From positions 1-51,103 of the forward strand of contig MU621212.1 of NCBI GenBank assembly GCA_025399215.1: 51,103 nucleotides of DNA. The letters are read 5' to 3'. A program made the translations under genes and the position numbers. Position 1 is the stretch's first letter, and each line of letters begins with the position of its first letter. The notes beneath the pieces were generated by a model. It was not told the origin of the DNA. It saw nothing but the letters and a program-made list of their open reading frames with translations, and made no database searches. Below are positions 1-13,675 of the stretch, piece after piece. The stretch comes from Globomyces pollinis-pini (taxonomy: Eukaryota; Chytridiomycota; Chytridiomycetes; Rhizophydiales; Globomycetaceae).

Positions 1-1
1 T

Positions 2-394
2 GTGTTTGTGGACAATAATGGACGTTGTGGGGCTATCTGGTATAAACCCTCAAATACCCTACAAGTGTGTACAAATTTATTCATTTACACTTGTTGTTTT
101 GGAATATTCATTGTTCCAGCCTCCAAATATTACCTTTCCAGTATTGGACATGCCAAAAACTCACTCAGAGAAGTTATATTTTCTGTTGCATTTCGAATTG
201 CAGTTGCTATGTTAGGGTTCCTCATTTCAGCAATTTTCGCTCTTACTGGAGTGTGGGGTATGGCATTTGAAATTCAATTCTCATTTGAAAATTATTGTGC
301 TATTGTTGCATCTACATATGCAATCAAGAAAGATGGTACTGCGTCCGATCAACAGAATAGTACCACTAAAAAGTCGATGGTTTCAAAAGCATAG
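2..394 (+). CDS. C-terminal part of a multi-pass membrane protein (5' truncated by window edge)
   Basis: The frame is open to the left edge, so the true start lies outside the window; 130 codons are visible before a TAG stop. Two to three hydrophobic stretches can be seen: one around LFIYTCCFGIFIVPA, and one or two around FSVAFRIAVAMLGFLISAIF and onward. A hydrophilic Ser/Thr/Lys-rich cytoplasmic-type tail ends in KKSMVSKA. The tail composition and tandem position resemble the next gene (968-2464), so the two may be paralogous, but I could not align their membrane parts convincingly. Function unknown; a receptor or transporter-like membrane protein is all that can be said. Confidence 0.6.
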   Translation: MFVDNNGRCGAIWYKPSNTLQVCTNLFIYTCCFGIFIVPASKYYLSSIGHAKNSLREVIFSVAFRIAVAMLGFLISAIFALTGVWGMAFEIQFSFENYCAIVASTYAIKKDGTASDQQNSTTKKSMVSKA

Positions 395-967
395 TTTGTT
401 CTCGTCAATAAATCATCATTTTAGAATTGTAAATCTAAATCGGCTAGTATGACCAATTGTTTCACGTTCGAGTTAGTCTGAACGGTTGAATTGAGCAGCT
501 GACAAATGAAGTGAATTTTCTCACTCAAAAATTGTCGTTCGACAGCATCAATTTAATGATTACACTTTAATCCGTTGTAATATGCCTTTGGCTACTTTTT
601 TTCGAGCTAAAAGCAGTGATGAAAAATCTAGTAGGACCAATTGTTTCACGTTTGTACGATAGCTCAAAAGTGACGTCAATTGCATTACTCGAAAATTGTT
701 CTTTTGACAGTATCCGTCAAATCATTTGAATTCATATGTTGTTCTGTTTTAGATATGCTATTTTCCTTAGGATATTTTTTTAGTTAGTTTAAGTTTGTTT
801 TCATTTCGGACAAGTATAGGGAATATCTATATATCGTGCTGAACATTTAGCAGCCGAATGTTACAGAAATATAACGAAGTTTTTCTAAATTGTAAGGTAA
901 ATAATTCGCAAGACAAAAAAAGTCGCGTCTTTTCAAAAATCGAACACGTTCATTTTTACTTCTAAAA
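395..967. repeat. Intergenic promoter region with a diverged direct duplication
   Basis: A segment is repeated imperfectly. The motif ACCAATTGTTTCACGTT occurs at 452-468 and again at 636-652, offset 184. A second shared block, ACTC(A/G)AAAATTGT followed by a GACAG core, lies at 522-544 and 687-710, offset about 165. It sits upstream of the membrane protein gene at 968, so duplicated regulatory sites are possible. The stretch holds no credible ORF. Confidence 0.55.
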
Positions 968-2464
968 ATGTCAGGAAGTTATTATTTAACATCCCAATGG
1001 TACAACAAAGAATGCGAAACTCCTCCTGATGTGATGTACGGGTTTCAAATGGTGGAATCAGGTGTTAATACGTCAAGAAAGAAAACCAATGAAACTTGGC
1101 CAATTGGGTATTGGAATCAAGCTAATCGTGCGCATTACAATTCGCGATGCACAAATTTAAATTTGAAGGTCCCGCTGACAAAGGAATGCTGCTCTGTTGC
1201 TATTGATATGGTTAAAGCGAAAGGTTACCTCAGCTCCATGACTGTAAATGCTTTCGCTCCAAATGATAAATTGCTTTCCAATGCTCCTGCCAGCATCAAC
1301 GGTGCTTCGTACTGCGCTTTAGTTGCAGATAAAAGTGTAAGTGGTTCCTTGTATGGTTTTGATAGAGCATATTATCGCGCTACTGGGGTTTGTATCGGAC
1401 CTGAAAACGTTCAATGTTTCTCGAATGGAACTATTGCCATGTACCCTTCTGATAAATGCACTGGAGACCCTGTCAGTGTTGATTTAGCATCTACTTCTGC
1501 CATCATTGGTGGAACTGCTCTTGCTGCTACTGGCTCATTGATCAAAATTACTGAAGGAACCAAAGAAATCTCATGGAAGATGAGTGTTGATTTGACTACC
1601 AAGTACTACCCTACCGGCCAAAGTGTTTGGGAAGTTATGTTTTTTGTCTTTTACGCTATTGCTCACACGATTATTGCGTACACAATCTATCACAAGATGC
1701 GTCACTTTCTCAAACGAAAGACTGCATACAATGGTGCTATGATTCTTGGACAACTATTATGGCTAGCTCATGTCTTTATTCGATGTATTGCAAATCGAAT
1801 TGGTTATACATCTACTGTTGATGGTTTGGTCTACTTGTTTTCAAATTCCGCTTCGTTATTAACTGTCACTATTTCTACCAAATTCATTTTGGATATGCAA
1901 AAGGTTAGTGTTCGTACTCATGTCATTGCCTACACTATTTGGACGATTATTCATTTTGGTCTTAATTGGAATCATTATCTGCGATTTCAAGTGATTCTAT
2001 TTACTCCTGATATGGTTAGAGTGGTTAAGGTCTGTAACCCACTTTGGATCTACTTGGTATACATTTTTGATATTACTCCACCACTTTACGTGACTTATAC
2101 TATGCTCAAGTCTTCAGGACAAGCAAAATTCCAGGACGCTATAGCACTGATTTACAAAGCTGATAAATATTTCCTGTTTTTGTTTGGAGCCGCATTTGCC
2201 GATTTGATTCTATACTTTACCGTAGATCAACTGAAGAACAATTCTGAATTACTTGGTGATGATCGCAACTGGATCTGTATTCTGTCACTTGAAGCTTTGA
2301 GTGTAAGTTTACAAGGATGTATTGTCGTTTCTTTGATTGATCGTATGACAACTTTGGTTCGAAGTGGAAAGATTAGTGTTGCGAGTCAATTTAGTGCTGG
2401 TAAATCAATGGCTACGAGTGGAACTGCTGGTGCAAGTAAAGTAGAACCTGCTAGTAAGAAATAG
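968..2464 (+). CDS. Putative seven-transmembrane protein with Cys-rich N-terminal domain
   Basis: Intronless, 498 aa. The first ~220 residues are hydrophilic and hold about ten cysteines, which suits an extracellular disulphide-bonded domain, although no classical signal peptide is visible. From about residue 220 there are seven hydrophobic segments (starting VWEVMFFVFYAIAHTIIAY and ending near LSVSLQGCIVVSL), then a Ser/Lys-rich tail of ~45 residues. This is the topology expected of a 7TM receptor-like protein. I do not recognise the family and see no diagnostic GPCR motif. It is one of three multi-pass genes within the first 6.6 kb. The call rests on hydropathy read by eye. Confidence 0.7.
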   Translation: MSGSYYLTSQWYNKECETPPDVMYGFQMVESGVNTSRKKTNETWPIGYWNQANRAHYNSRCTNLNLKVPLTKECCSVAIDMVKAKGYLSSMTVNAFAPNDKLLSNAPASINGASYCALVADKSVSGSLYGFDRAYYRATGVCIGPENVQCFSNGTIAMYPSDKCTGDPVSVDLASTSAIIGGTALAATGSLIKITEGTKEISWKMSVDLTTKYYPTGQSVWEVMFFVFYAIAHTIIAYTIYHKMRHFLKRKTAYNGAMILGQLLWLAHVFIRCIANRIGYTSTVDGLVYLFSNSASLLTVTISTKFILDMQKVSVRTHVIAYTIWTIIHFGLNWNHYLRFQVILFTPDMVRVVKVCNPLWIYLVYIFDITPPLYVTYTMLKSSGQAKFQDAIALIYKADKYFLFLFGAAFADLILYFTVDQLKNNSELLGDDRNWICILSLEALSVSLQGCIVVSLIDRMTTLVRSGKISVASQFSAGKSMATSGTAGASKVEPASKK

Positions 2465-2774
2465 TTAAATAAAGAAACTTGATTGGTGTGAATCCTTTTA
2501 GAGCCTTAATTTAGCTAAGAATTCATCTGTATCTAACTAATTATGCATATGACCTTTACTTGAGATAAACTTATAATGCAAAATCATTATCAATTGTTGA
2601 CATGTAAATCCGAACAGTACATAGATGCTCAGAAGCAAGAGAGCAGATCATATGGATTATTATATGATAAAACCATGCAGAATCCTTTGGTTGTATTGGG
2701 GGGTAACGATTGAGTCAGTGCGTACTTCCAGTCATTAAAACAATCGTTAGGAAATCTTGACTTTACCTTTCTCA
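2465..2774. other. Intergenic, nothing recognised
   Basis: AT-rich spacer between two + strand genes. A possible short upstream exon (ATG near 2673 to a GT at about 2702, with an AG at 2750) would join the next gene in a different frame; I could not support it. Confidence 0.3.
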
Positions 2775-3419
2775 ATGAATGCAATGCCATCCTCAACCGG
2801 ACACCAAAAATCCATCAAGAGATTGAAGCATCAAGTTGAAAAAACATTAAAATCATTGAATCAATCTCAAAAACGGTTACAAAAAGCTTATCATTTAGTT
2901 GATCGTTACACTTTAGAGACCAAAGAAGCTGAAATGAAGGTGGAATGTGCCAAGAAGGAACTATGGAACTATCAACAAACTTGTGATGGTGAATCTGGTC
3001 TAAATTCGAATACGTTCAACTTTATGTTTCAATTGAATGAAAATAGTCCAACCAGAATAACTGTTGATTTGAATCCTATGATAGACACATTGGATCTAAT
3101 TATGACTCAAGTTTCTGATGAAGTATCTCATCTGTTTGATTACTTTACTGTCACTGCAGGTGATAATCATCAAAATGATCAAACTGAATTGGTCGAGGAA
3201 GACGTCCCATTAATTATTGAACGAAATGCAGAAGCTGATCAAGATGATAATCCTGTAAAATCATACACCGATGAAAAATTGAAGTTGAATGGGGGGACTA
3301 TTTCAGGTACCAGTTGTGATCACTTTCCAACATCAAATGAAATGGATGAATTTGAAATGATTGGTGATGATGGTGATTTCAATGAAGCGAGAAGTTCAGC
3401 ATCAGGTTCCAATTCCTGA
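2775..3419 (+). CDS. Coiled-coil protein of unknown function
   Basis: 214 aa from the first in-frame ATG (a second ATG lies three codons later). Residues ~15-75 are a charged helical stretch with heptad-like spacing (KRLKHQVEKTLKSLNQSQKR), typical of a coiled coil. The middle (around FNFMFQLNENSP) is mixed. The last third is strongly acidic and low-complexity, rich in Asp, Asn and Glu. No catalytic motif is visible. It could be a scaffold or vesicle-tether-like protein, but there is no family evidence. It stands alone on its strand, with ATG12 convergent downstream. Confidence 0.6.
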   Translation: MNAMPSSTGHQKSIKRLKHQVEKTLKSLNQSQKRLQKAYHLVDRYTLETKEAEMKVECAKKELWNYQQTCDGESGLNSNTFNFMFQLNENSPTRITVDLNPMIDTLDLIMTQVSDEVSHLFDYFTVTAGDNHQNDQTELVEEDVPLIIERNAEADQDDNPVKSYTDEKLKLNGGTISGTSCDHFPTSNEMDEFEMIGDDGDFNEARSSASGSNS

Positions 3420-3623
3420 GACTTGGATTCAATAACTTTGAATTTCTATGAATAAATGATATTTAGCTAGTCGACATGCTTTATAGTTCCCGTCCAATTC
3501 TTGGTACTTGACTTAGATGTAAGTTAGTTGTTGCAAGTAGTTGGACAGATTCAAGATTATATTCTAATTGGTACAATGAAGTTAATACAAATTCATATCA
3601 AAAGATATGATATTCCGACTGAT

Positions 3624-3932
3624 TTATCCCCAAGCCGGAGTTGTTGAATAGTTGACAATCAGTGACCCATCAATTCCAAAACAAGCATCTAAATCTCCAA
3701 TAAAATCATCTGGGTTTGGACAAAAGGCAGAATTAACGTAAACAAACTAAGATGAATGATTGAAAGTCTTTACCAAGGAATCATTTTGAGGTAAATTCAG
3801 TTCTTTTCTAATGAAATTGATGATCTTTATGAAATTGTTTTGAGATGATAACTTGAAGACTTGTTGTTTAAGAATCGGAGCATTTCCAATGGCCTTTAAT
3901 CGAATAACGACCTTGTATGGGTTTGCTGTCAT
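3624..3932 (-). CDS. ATG12: Autophagy ubiquitin-like protein ATG12
   Basis: Two exons around a 27-nt intron (3747-3773) give 93 aa. ATG12 is the ubiquitin-like modifier that is conjugated through its C-terminal glycine to a lysine of ATG5; the conjugate then helps lipidate ATG8. Visible hallmarks are the strand [15 protein letters not shown] near the start, the helix [29 protein letters not shown] after the intron, and the conserved C-terminus ending TPAWG with the terminal glycine directly before the stop. The protein is close to the minimal ubiquitin-fold length and lacks the long N-terminal extension of yeast Atg12. Identification is by recognised family motifs and is secure. Confidence 0.93.
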
Positions 3933-4145
3933 TTTGGAAAGAAATACTTCACAAATTTTTACTCAAAATCTCAGTCTTACGATCATTTATGACATCGTAA
4001 CCAGGTAATGGTTAGCCTGATATCGCAATTTGGTTAGTATTATATCATATTGGTTGGTATTAAAACTTCTTATTTGGGTGATATTAGAATATCGTCAGTA
4101 AACTTCGTATCTGTTCATACGCATCATAAATGAGAAATGTTTTAA

Positions 4146-5279
4146 TTAAGCGAATAATCTTTTTGTTACAGAATGGGGCATGCAATATCTGGAGTCCACC
4201 GCTTTTAATCCTTTGTAACCAAGTAGTGATAGTCCGCATATTCCAAATAATGTGTGAAAAACATCGGCTACATCGCCTGGACGATCGGCAATGCCTCCAT
4301 TATCATCATCCTAAATAGTGAGAGTGGTTATCTTTACCTGAGATTTAAGTATAAAGTCAATCAGTTTCTTCTCATCTATCCAATGTTTCTTGCCAATCAT
4401 GTCCAAGGAAGACAATACCCACCACGAATAGCAAACATCTTCCAGCTTTTCGGGTCGGCCATTTAACCCACCATTTTCCAGTTGTCTTTCTGCTAACCAC
4501 CATCCAAGTTTCTCTGTCACTTTAACAATCACAACAAGATACCAGTGTCTATAAGGTGAAGGGAATCAACAATAGATAAAGCGCCGACACAACAGAAAAC
4601 TAATCACTTTAAGACTTAATAAGAATTACTCTGGCCAGCGTGTGATTCAGCTCCAGGAACACTTCCAAAACTAATGTAATTAAACCATCTTAATCATACC
4701 CTCCATCAAAATTCTGGCATGATTCAATATACTTGACTGCTTTTGTTATATCCAATTCATGCAATGACTTTAATAGACTGGCACAAGATATAGCACAGTA
4801 AGAAAACCTGGTATCTGTCTCACCATAAGAATCCCCGGCAAAAGAGCCATCTGGTAATTGTAAAGACTTCAAGTCTAACATTCAGTGATGAGTTCCATAC
4901 ATGCAATTGTTTTTTGAGTATCCAATACATCCAACGCATCAAAAGTGACTAATATTTGAACTGCAGATAATGTAAATAATAAATGAGGATCATGATCAGG
5001 ATGTCCACCAAATCCACCTATGAATGAAATCAGCATTTGCTAAATTACCACAAGAATGCCAGCATTTCATCACATTCTCTACCACTTCTTGTTTATTGAT
5101 TAAATGTATTTTATCGAGAAGGGCCAAGGCAGTAGTACCCCAATAAATACCATTTAGTCTAAGATGGGCACCAAGCCAATATTCCAGTTCTTTTGTTTTC
5201 TACTAATTTAATGATGCTGGGATACTTTATCCAGTGAAAGAATATACTCCGTATGTTTCTCTACCAAGAGTTCATCCAT
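4146..5279 (-). CDS. RABGGTB/BET2: Rab geranylgeranyltransferase (GGTase-II) beta subunit
   Basis: Eight exons and seven introns (5200-5225, 5018-5048, 4875-4900, 4671-4699, 4600-4629, 4514-4542, 4311-4337) give 311 aa, close to the ~330 aa usual for the family. The enzyme adds geranylgeranyl groups to C-terminal cysteines of Rab GTPases, working with an alpha subunit and Rab escort protein. Repeated alpha-alpha barrel motifs are visible ([56 protein letters not shown]). The zinc ligands expected in the family, Asp and Cys in EDVCYSWW and His in FHTLF, are present. An AG acceptor sits just upstream of the chosen ATG, so a short extra 5' exon is possible. Confidence 0.95.
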
Positions 5280-5589
5280 GGTCCCGTCTGTAAAAAGTGA
5301 AGTGAAAAATGAAATTCAATGATTGGCACTTGTACTTAAGGACATTCAGAAATGAAGTCGGGTATAAAGCGTCTGTATGCAAACGACTTCAGGTTGATAA
5401 GAGGGTCTTGTTTCTATTTGATGAAGACAACAATTTCGTTCCAAATAATAGATCATTATATTCAATTCTTCGCAAGAAATCAAATATATATCTAGGATAT
5501 ACAGTTTTGCGATTCCAGATTGGAGGTCATCAACTGGAAACGCGAACATGGAAAATCATTTGTTTGGTTTTTAAACATTAGGTCTTAAA
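5280..5589. other. Divergent promoter region with an unsupported small ORF
   Basis: This lies between the head of the Rab prenyltransferase gene and the next + strand gene. A 90-codon + frame (5309-5581) and an overlapping - frame are open, but neither resembles a known family and both lie where the divergent promoters must be. I do not call a gene. Confidence 0.3.
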
Positions 5590-6564
5590 ATGACAGAACA
5601 ACAGAATTATTGTACATTTGTCAGAGATATACCAGGTAAAATGAACAGAAGATTTGATTTTCATAGGATGGGGCCAATCGCAATCAACAACACTTGCAAT
5701 AGAGTTTATCATGTGTTTTGTTGCTTGGTATAATCAAAGACCAAATTCTGCTTTGTATCTAATATTTTTTTGTGCAGCATTAAAGGCAACTGCTGTTCCT
5801 GCTTTTTGGGTTGCATCACAATATACCTCTGACTATTCAAACACTACGTGTGGTGTTGTTACAATTATACTTGAAATTGCTTGGATATTTAATGATCAAT
5901 TACCATCTCTCTCTACTGCACATCGTCTAACTGGATTAGTTTTGAAGCGTAAATTGGAATTGATGGTAATGCTATTTACTGGATGCTCCGTGTTGACTGG
6001 TGTGATTCTTCGCGTTTATAGACATTCTTGTAGGAGTGGACATTGCATTGGAAACGAATCTGCTGTCTCTGAAGAGCATGTAATTCCGGAATTGGTTCAT
6101 ATTTAGCTTCATGATTCAGCTCTTGCACTCAAGTACGACATTCTGATATCACTCCTTGCCTCTACTACAGAAATAGTTCTTCTTATATTAGTTTACTTTC
6201 AATGTCAAGTACTCAAATCTATGACCAATCAAAGCTTATTTCAGTTTTATGGAAAAGAAGGTAAAAACAACAAAAATTAAATCTAGTTGCTGTGAGGTTA
6301 CTTGTTTGCTTACCGTTGGGAATAATGGAAATTATAGGCTATTACTTTCAAACAAAAACTAATCCCTCTGGTGCAATTTACTGGTTCTGTATGATTGGAA
6401 TTCATGCTAGGCAAATGATGGGAAGTATATTGGCGATGTCTATTATATGCTCGAAACAGAATGCCCACAATATACCGACAAAAAGAGCAAGTTCTATCAT
6501 CCAGTCAAGAATAGGACCTCCTGAAGGTACAATTTTTAATCGCCAAAGCCGAACAAAGAGTTGA
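5590..6564 (+). CDS. Predicted multi-pass (about 7TM) membrane protein
   Basis: Four exons with introns 5636-5666, 6080-6106 and 6261-6286; the spliced frame is 296 aa.  Roughly six to seven hydrophobic segments are visible, including SALYLIFFCAALKATAVPAF, TCGVVTIILEIAWIF, LMVMLFTGCSVLTGVIL, SLLASTTEIVLLILVYF and LLVCLPLGIMEIIGYYF. The N-terminus is short and polar and the C-terminus is basic. The family is not recognised; the topology suggests a receptor or a small transporter. It lacks the long Cys-rich ectodomain of the gene at 968. The start ATG lies four bases after an in-frame upstream stop region. Confidence 0.7.
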
Positions 6565-7011
6565 CCGTGTAATTTAATAATAAGTTTTCAATTGCTCTTG
6601 TTTACTAGAAAATGATTTCACTGTTAAATAAATGATTTTTGTTTAACAGTTACATAGTGATTTACTATAACGAGATAACTAGTATATATGGAAAAATTAT
6701 TCTATTATTACTCAGCACCGCGTTGCAGTGGGAAAATGAATGGTCAGTTCAAAATAAGGACATAAGATGTAATTCGATTACGAGTATGAATTAAGAACGC
6801 GTAAATTGCCCAATTCTATAAAATCAATGAACAGTCAGAAATCAATATTTTTTTAATAATGATAATGATACTGATTACCAGCTTGAATTTCTCACCAAAT
6901 GATTCCGATTATCAATGTTGTACCTTCACAAAAAACCTTCGACGTCAATACTTTTTTAGTTTTGCCCTAGCTCTGACGTGGCAAAATACCACCAAAACTT
7001 TTGACTTGAAA
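6565..7011. other. Intergenic, promoter region of the Ca2+-ATPase gene
   Basis: AT-rich spacer. An in-frame extension of the ATPase reading frame runs up to 6859, but its residues do not resemble SERCA N-termini, so it is treated as 5' leader. Nothing else was recognised. Confidence 0.4.
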
Positions 7012-10393
<3,382 letters not shown>

Positions 10394-10909
10394 TATAACG
10401 TTGGATTCAACTTGATTATTGTGTGACATGGTTTATTTTCCAGCTTGGATCTTAACTTCTTTTTTGTAATATTTTTGTAGTGGTTAAACCAAAAACAGAA
10501 CGAATGATAGTACTTCTGTTACGGTCACTGAGTTTTTAAAACGCGAGTGCTACACTTAATTCCAATCACTGATTCGTATAAGGATACGTATCTGTGATTG
10601 GAATTTACTGAATATTGATCTTTAATTACACCATATACGCAATCTTTTTAGTACATTTAAATCTATCTTTAATACGAGAAAGTAAATGAAATAAATACTT
10701 CATGATTCAATTTCCTTTCTAATTGTGAATTGGATCGTGTTGGTTAGTACCACCTAGTGTAGTAAATACTTGACTCACAAGTGATCCATCTTGATTGATA
10801 TCTGATCTGATTCCTAGGATTATTGAGCGTGTTCAATCAAAGGGCATTTTAAGGCGTAATTTATCAATTGCTTAGATCATAAATTGTTTTCCATTTTTAA
10901 TTCAACCAG
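10394..10909. other. Intergenic spacer containing a long hairpin
   Basis: This separates the Ca2+-ATPase 3' end from the next gene. Apart from the hairpin listed separately at 10557-10607, nothing was recognised. Confidence 0.4.
10557..10607. repeat. Near-perfect inverted repeat (hairpin, ~23-bp arms, 4-nt loop)
   Basis: The arm at 10557-10579 (core CCAATCACTGAT) pairs with 10584-10607 (core ATCTGTGATTGG) across the loop AAGG, with about two imperfections. It lies 164 bp past the Ca2+-ATPase stop. It could be a 3'-end RNA structure, a small-RNA precursor or a solo palindromic element; nothing distinguishes these. Confidence 0.7.
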
Positions 10910-11780
10910 ATGATGAATGAAGATGAAGTCGCCAAATATTCTCTACTTTTAGAAGAGGAAAAGAATATATTTCATCATGTACTTCGACCAGAAAATGTTA
11001 GGTTAACGTTTGAGGAACGTCAAGTCCATTTTGTTCGAACTTGCGCTGCAATAAAGAATATCATACAGTTAAAGCTATTTCGATCGAAATATATTAGTGT
11101 GGAGAATTACTTTCGAAAGCGTTGGGAAGTAAGTCGAGCTCAAGCATATCGATTGATGGATTGTCATATTTTGTTGAAGGTAACCTTATATTCACAAACT
11201 AATTCTAATCGACTTATAGAGCTTGAAAGGATTTACCATTATGCCTCATCGAATCAGATTATGTCAATTTATCAAGAAGTTGGTTGGTTATGAAAATCCA
11301 GCAGCATCTGAATTCTGGGGGAATCTACTCAAGGAAACAGGAGGAGATGAAATGAAGATTTCTACCTTTAATTTCGGAACACAGATCAAGGTTAATATTT
11401 AGAAAATAACATGCAGAGTATGGAAAGGGAGAAAGAACGTCAACGGATCGAAAACCCACAATCAGATATGAAAATGAATGAAATAGACAAGGAATATGAA
11501 GGGGAACGAGGAACTAAGCGAACTATCCAACTCGCTAAAACTAAATCTGTAATTTAAATTGGACTAAGTTTAGACTGAAGATACTACACAGAAACAGACT
11601 GATTTCAAAGGAATTTTCAATCCTCTAATTAATAATTCAATCCAATTGAACAGTATTTCCAAAGTGGTCCCGATGTGTGAAATATCCGTGGAAAGTTCTG
11701 GAGGGGGCAAATCAACCTGGAAATTAAGTGATGAGAACAGTGTTGATCTTAAACTTGTCCGTGCATATAATCTCTTTTAA
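10910..11780 (+). CDS. Putative DNA-binding protein of phage/bacterial-like (DUF3102-type) fold; paralogue of the gene at 40820-42444
   Basis: Four exons (introns 11180-11219, 11391-11416, 11549-11573) give 259 aa. The N-terminal ~130 residues read like the bacterial/phage module with a helix-turn-helix segment (ENYFRKRWEVSRAQAYRLMD), followed by a region resembling the bacterial 'P..R.CQ.L...W...V...G..IT' segment (MPHRIRLCQFIKKLVG, SEFWGNLLKETGGDEMKIST). The gene at 42.4 kb has the same two blocks in the same order, which supports a real domain. The C-terminus is charged and Ser/Thr-rich. Function is unknown; DNA binding is inferred from the HTH-like pattern. The family name is from memory of pattern, not a search. 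Confidence 0.65.
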
Positions 11781-11823
11781 TATAATTTCTATATCTATGG
11801 TATAATTTTTTGTCAACTTTTGG

Positions 11824-13599
11824 ATGGAAATCGATGAGGAAATTAATGCTGAAGGGAACAATACAGATGATTCTATCAAACTAATGACCAATAAGACCAA
11901 CTTTTATGGGATCGAATATCCAGGTTACTGTGATGGTCCAAGGATCTCAGAGGAAATCATCAACACTTTAGGTGGAATGGATAGAATTCAAGAAGGATTC
12001 AAGAACAATTTCATTGAATGCAAATTCAGATATCAGGATCCTTTAGCTCATTCAATTAATGGTCCATGTATCCAAACGTCAAACCCAATTCTTCAAATCA
12101 CAAGAAAAACCCATAAAGTTACTGGAGAAGTCAGAATGTCCTACAAAATCGTTGGAAGTATCTCAAAAACTTGTCGATTTAGAGGTTTTTCACCTGTCTA
12201 GTCTTATCCACAGCAATCAATGATTTCCAGGTATCAGTGATGGATCCGATCAGTGGTCATAATAATGATCATATTGTTCAACTTATTCAAGATATGTGGA
12301 CTTTAGATGGTAAAGCTCATAGTGAGTGTTAATTGTTGGATAGTCGAAAAGTTCTCAAATTTCAAAATGAAATCTGATACTCCTCTTCCTGCCTTACCAC
12401 CTCCAGTATTTTCGCGTACTGATTGGCCAATTGACTATGGGTACATAATATTGGATTCATTTAATTATAGGTATAAAGAAAATCCTGCTATCACAGAATT
12501 AGTTAAAGTGAACGAAGAAACTGGGGAAACTACAACAGAAATCGTTAAAAGGACTACCGATAAAACCTCTAAATATGTTCTTACAATTGGATATACAGAC
12601 AAACCCCCTACTGAACCATCTGCAACATTACCAGCCTTGCCAAGTGCCAATGATGAAGAAGATTCACACCTATCTCAGATAGCTCAATATGTTGAAAAAC
12701 TCAAATTGGCTTTTGAAGAACGTCCGATTTGTTCTCGAGCTTATTTGGCAAACAAGCTACGGTTGAATTCTTACAAAGAAGAAAAAACTTTAGTAAAAGC
12801 ATTGGGATATGTTGCTTACACGACCATACAAGGTCCCTGGAGGTATAATGAGTGAATTTCTAATCTTAGAAACTCCTGGATCAAATTTGGTATCGATCCA
12901 AAGAAAGATAGACAATATCGTATGTTTCAAATGATCAATCTACAGAAAATATCAAAAGCAAAACAACCACGTGTAAATGTTCGATTTCAACCAGTATTTG
13001 ACACGTTTGAAGCCAATACACGTCCAACTGAACCTGACTGGTAATCTTAAAAGCCTAAAAATTAGGAATTCCCATATATTTGACGGGATAAACGAACCAA
13101 CTCTCCAATCCTACCAAATAATAGATATAATTGAACCTACCGTGAAACCACTATTGGTATACTGATCAATAAGAATTGATATTTATAGTCGTCATTGATT
13201 TATTGTCGGAATACTTGCACGGTATTTTATAAACCCATTTAATATATAGTTTAAAGATGGCTGGTTTATCCAAAAACATTTGAATATGGTTCGTTTGACA
13301 ATGAAGAAAGTTGCCAGAAAATTCCATTCACCAACCAATCAGTTAGAATCAGAAGATGATCAGCAAGATAAATCGATGGATGAAGACGAAGGTGATAATA
13401 GTGCAAGTGGAAGTGATCATGACGATAACGATAGTAATATGAGTGAAGATATGGAAGACATCCCAGAAGATATTATCAATTCGGAGGCAGGCATATCAGA
13501 GTTTATGAAAAATTTACTGAATGATCAAACTGGTATCTACTTTTCAACTAATTCTTTACAGCTTTTGATGATACATTTGATATTTTAGAAGACGATTGA
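11824..13599 (+). CDS. GTF3C5/TFC1: Transcription factor IIIC subunit (GTF3C5 / yeast Tfc1 tau95 family)
   Basis: Nine exons, eight introns (12185-12213, 12310-12343, 12441-12470, 12843-12869, 13041-13065, 13157-13188, 13222-13249, 13533-13561) give 513 aa. TFIIIC binds the A/B boxes of tRNA genes and recruits TFIIIB and RNA polymerase III. Recognised landmarks are YGIEYPGYCDGPRISEEI with TLGG at the N-terminus, an NDFQ motif, LPPPVFSRTDWPIDY, RPICSRAYLANKLRLNSY, GPWRNSWIKFGIDPKKDRQY (the most conserved block) and HIFDG/SYQIIDI near the end. The C-terminal ~80 residues are highly acidic, as in other Tfc1 proteins. It starts 43 bp after the preceding stop. Confidence 0.9.
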
Positions 13600-13675
13600 G
13601 CAATCCACTTGTGGAATTATAACTTTTGTGATTCGATTTCAAGAATATATTATTATTTCTTTAAAAGGTTACTTT

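Noticed and set aside
5309..5581. 90-codon plus-strand frame between the prenyltransferase and a membrane protein gene
   Set aside because: It fills the divergent promoter region, has no family resemblance, and the minus strand is equally open.
6859..7011. In-frame N-terminal extension of the Ca2+-ATPase
   Set aside because: Residues do not resemble SERCA N-termini, while the ATG at 7012 aligns with the family start.
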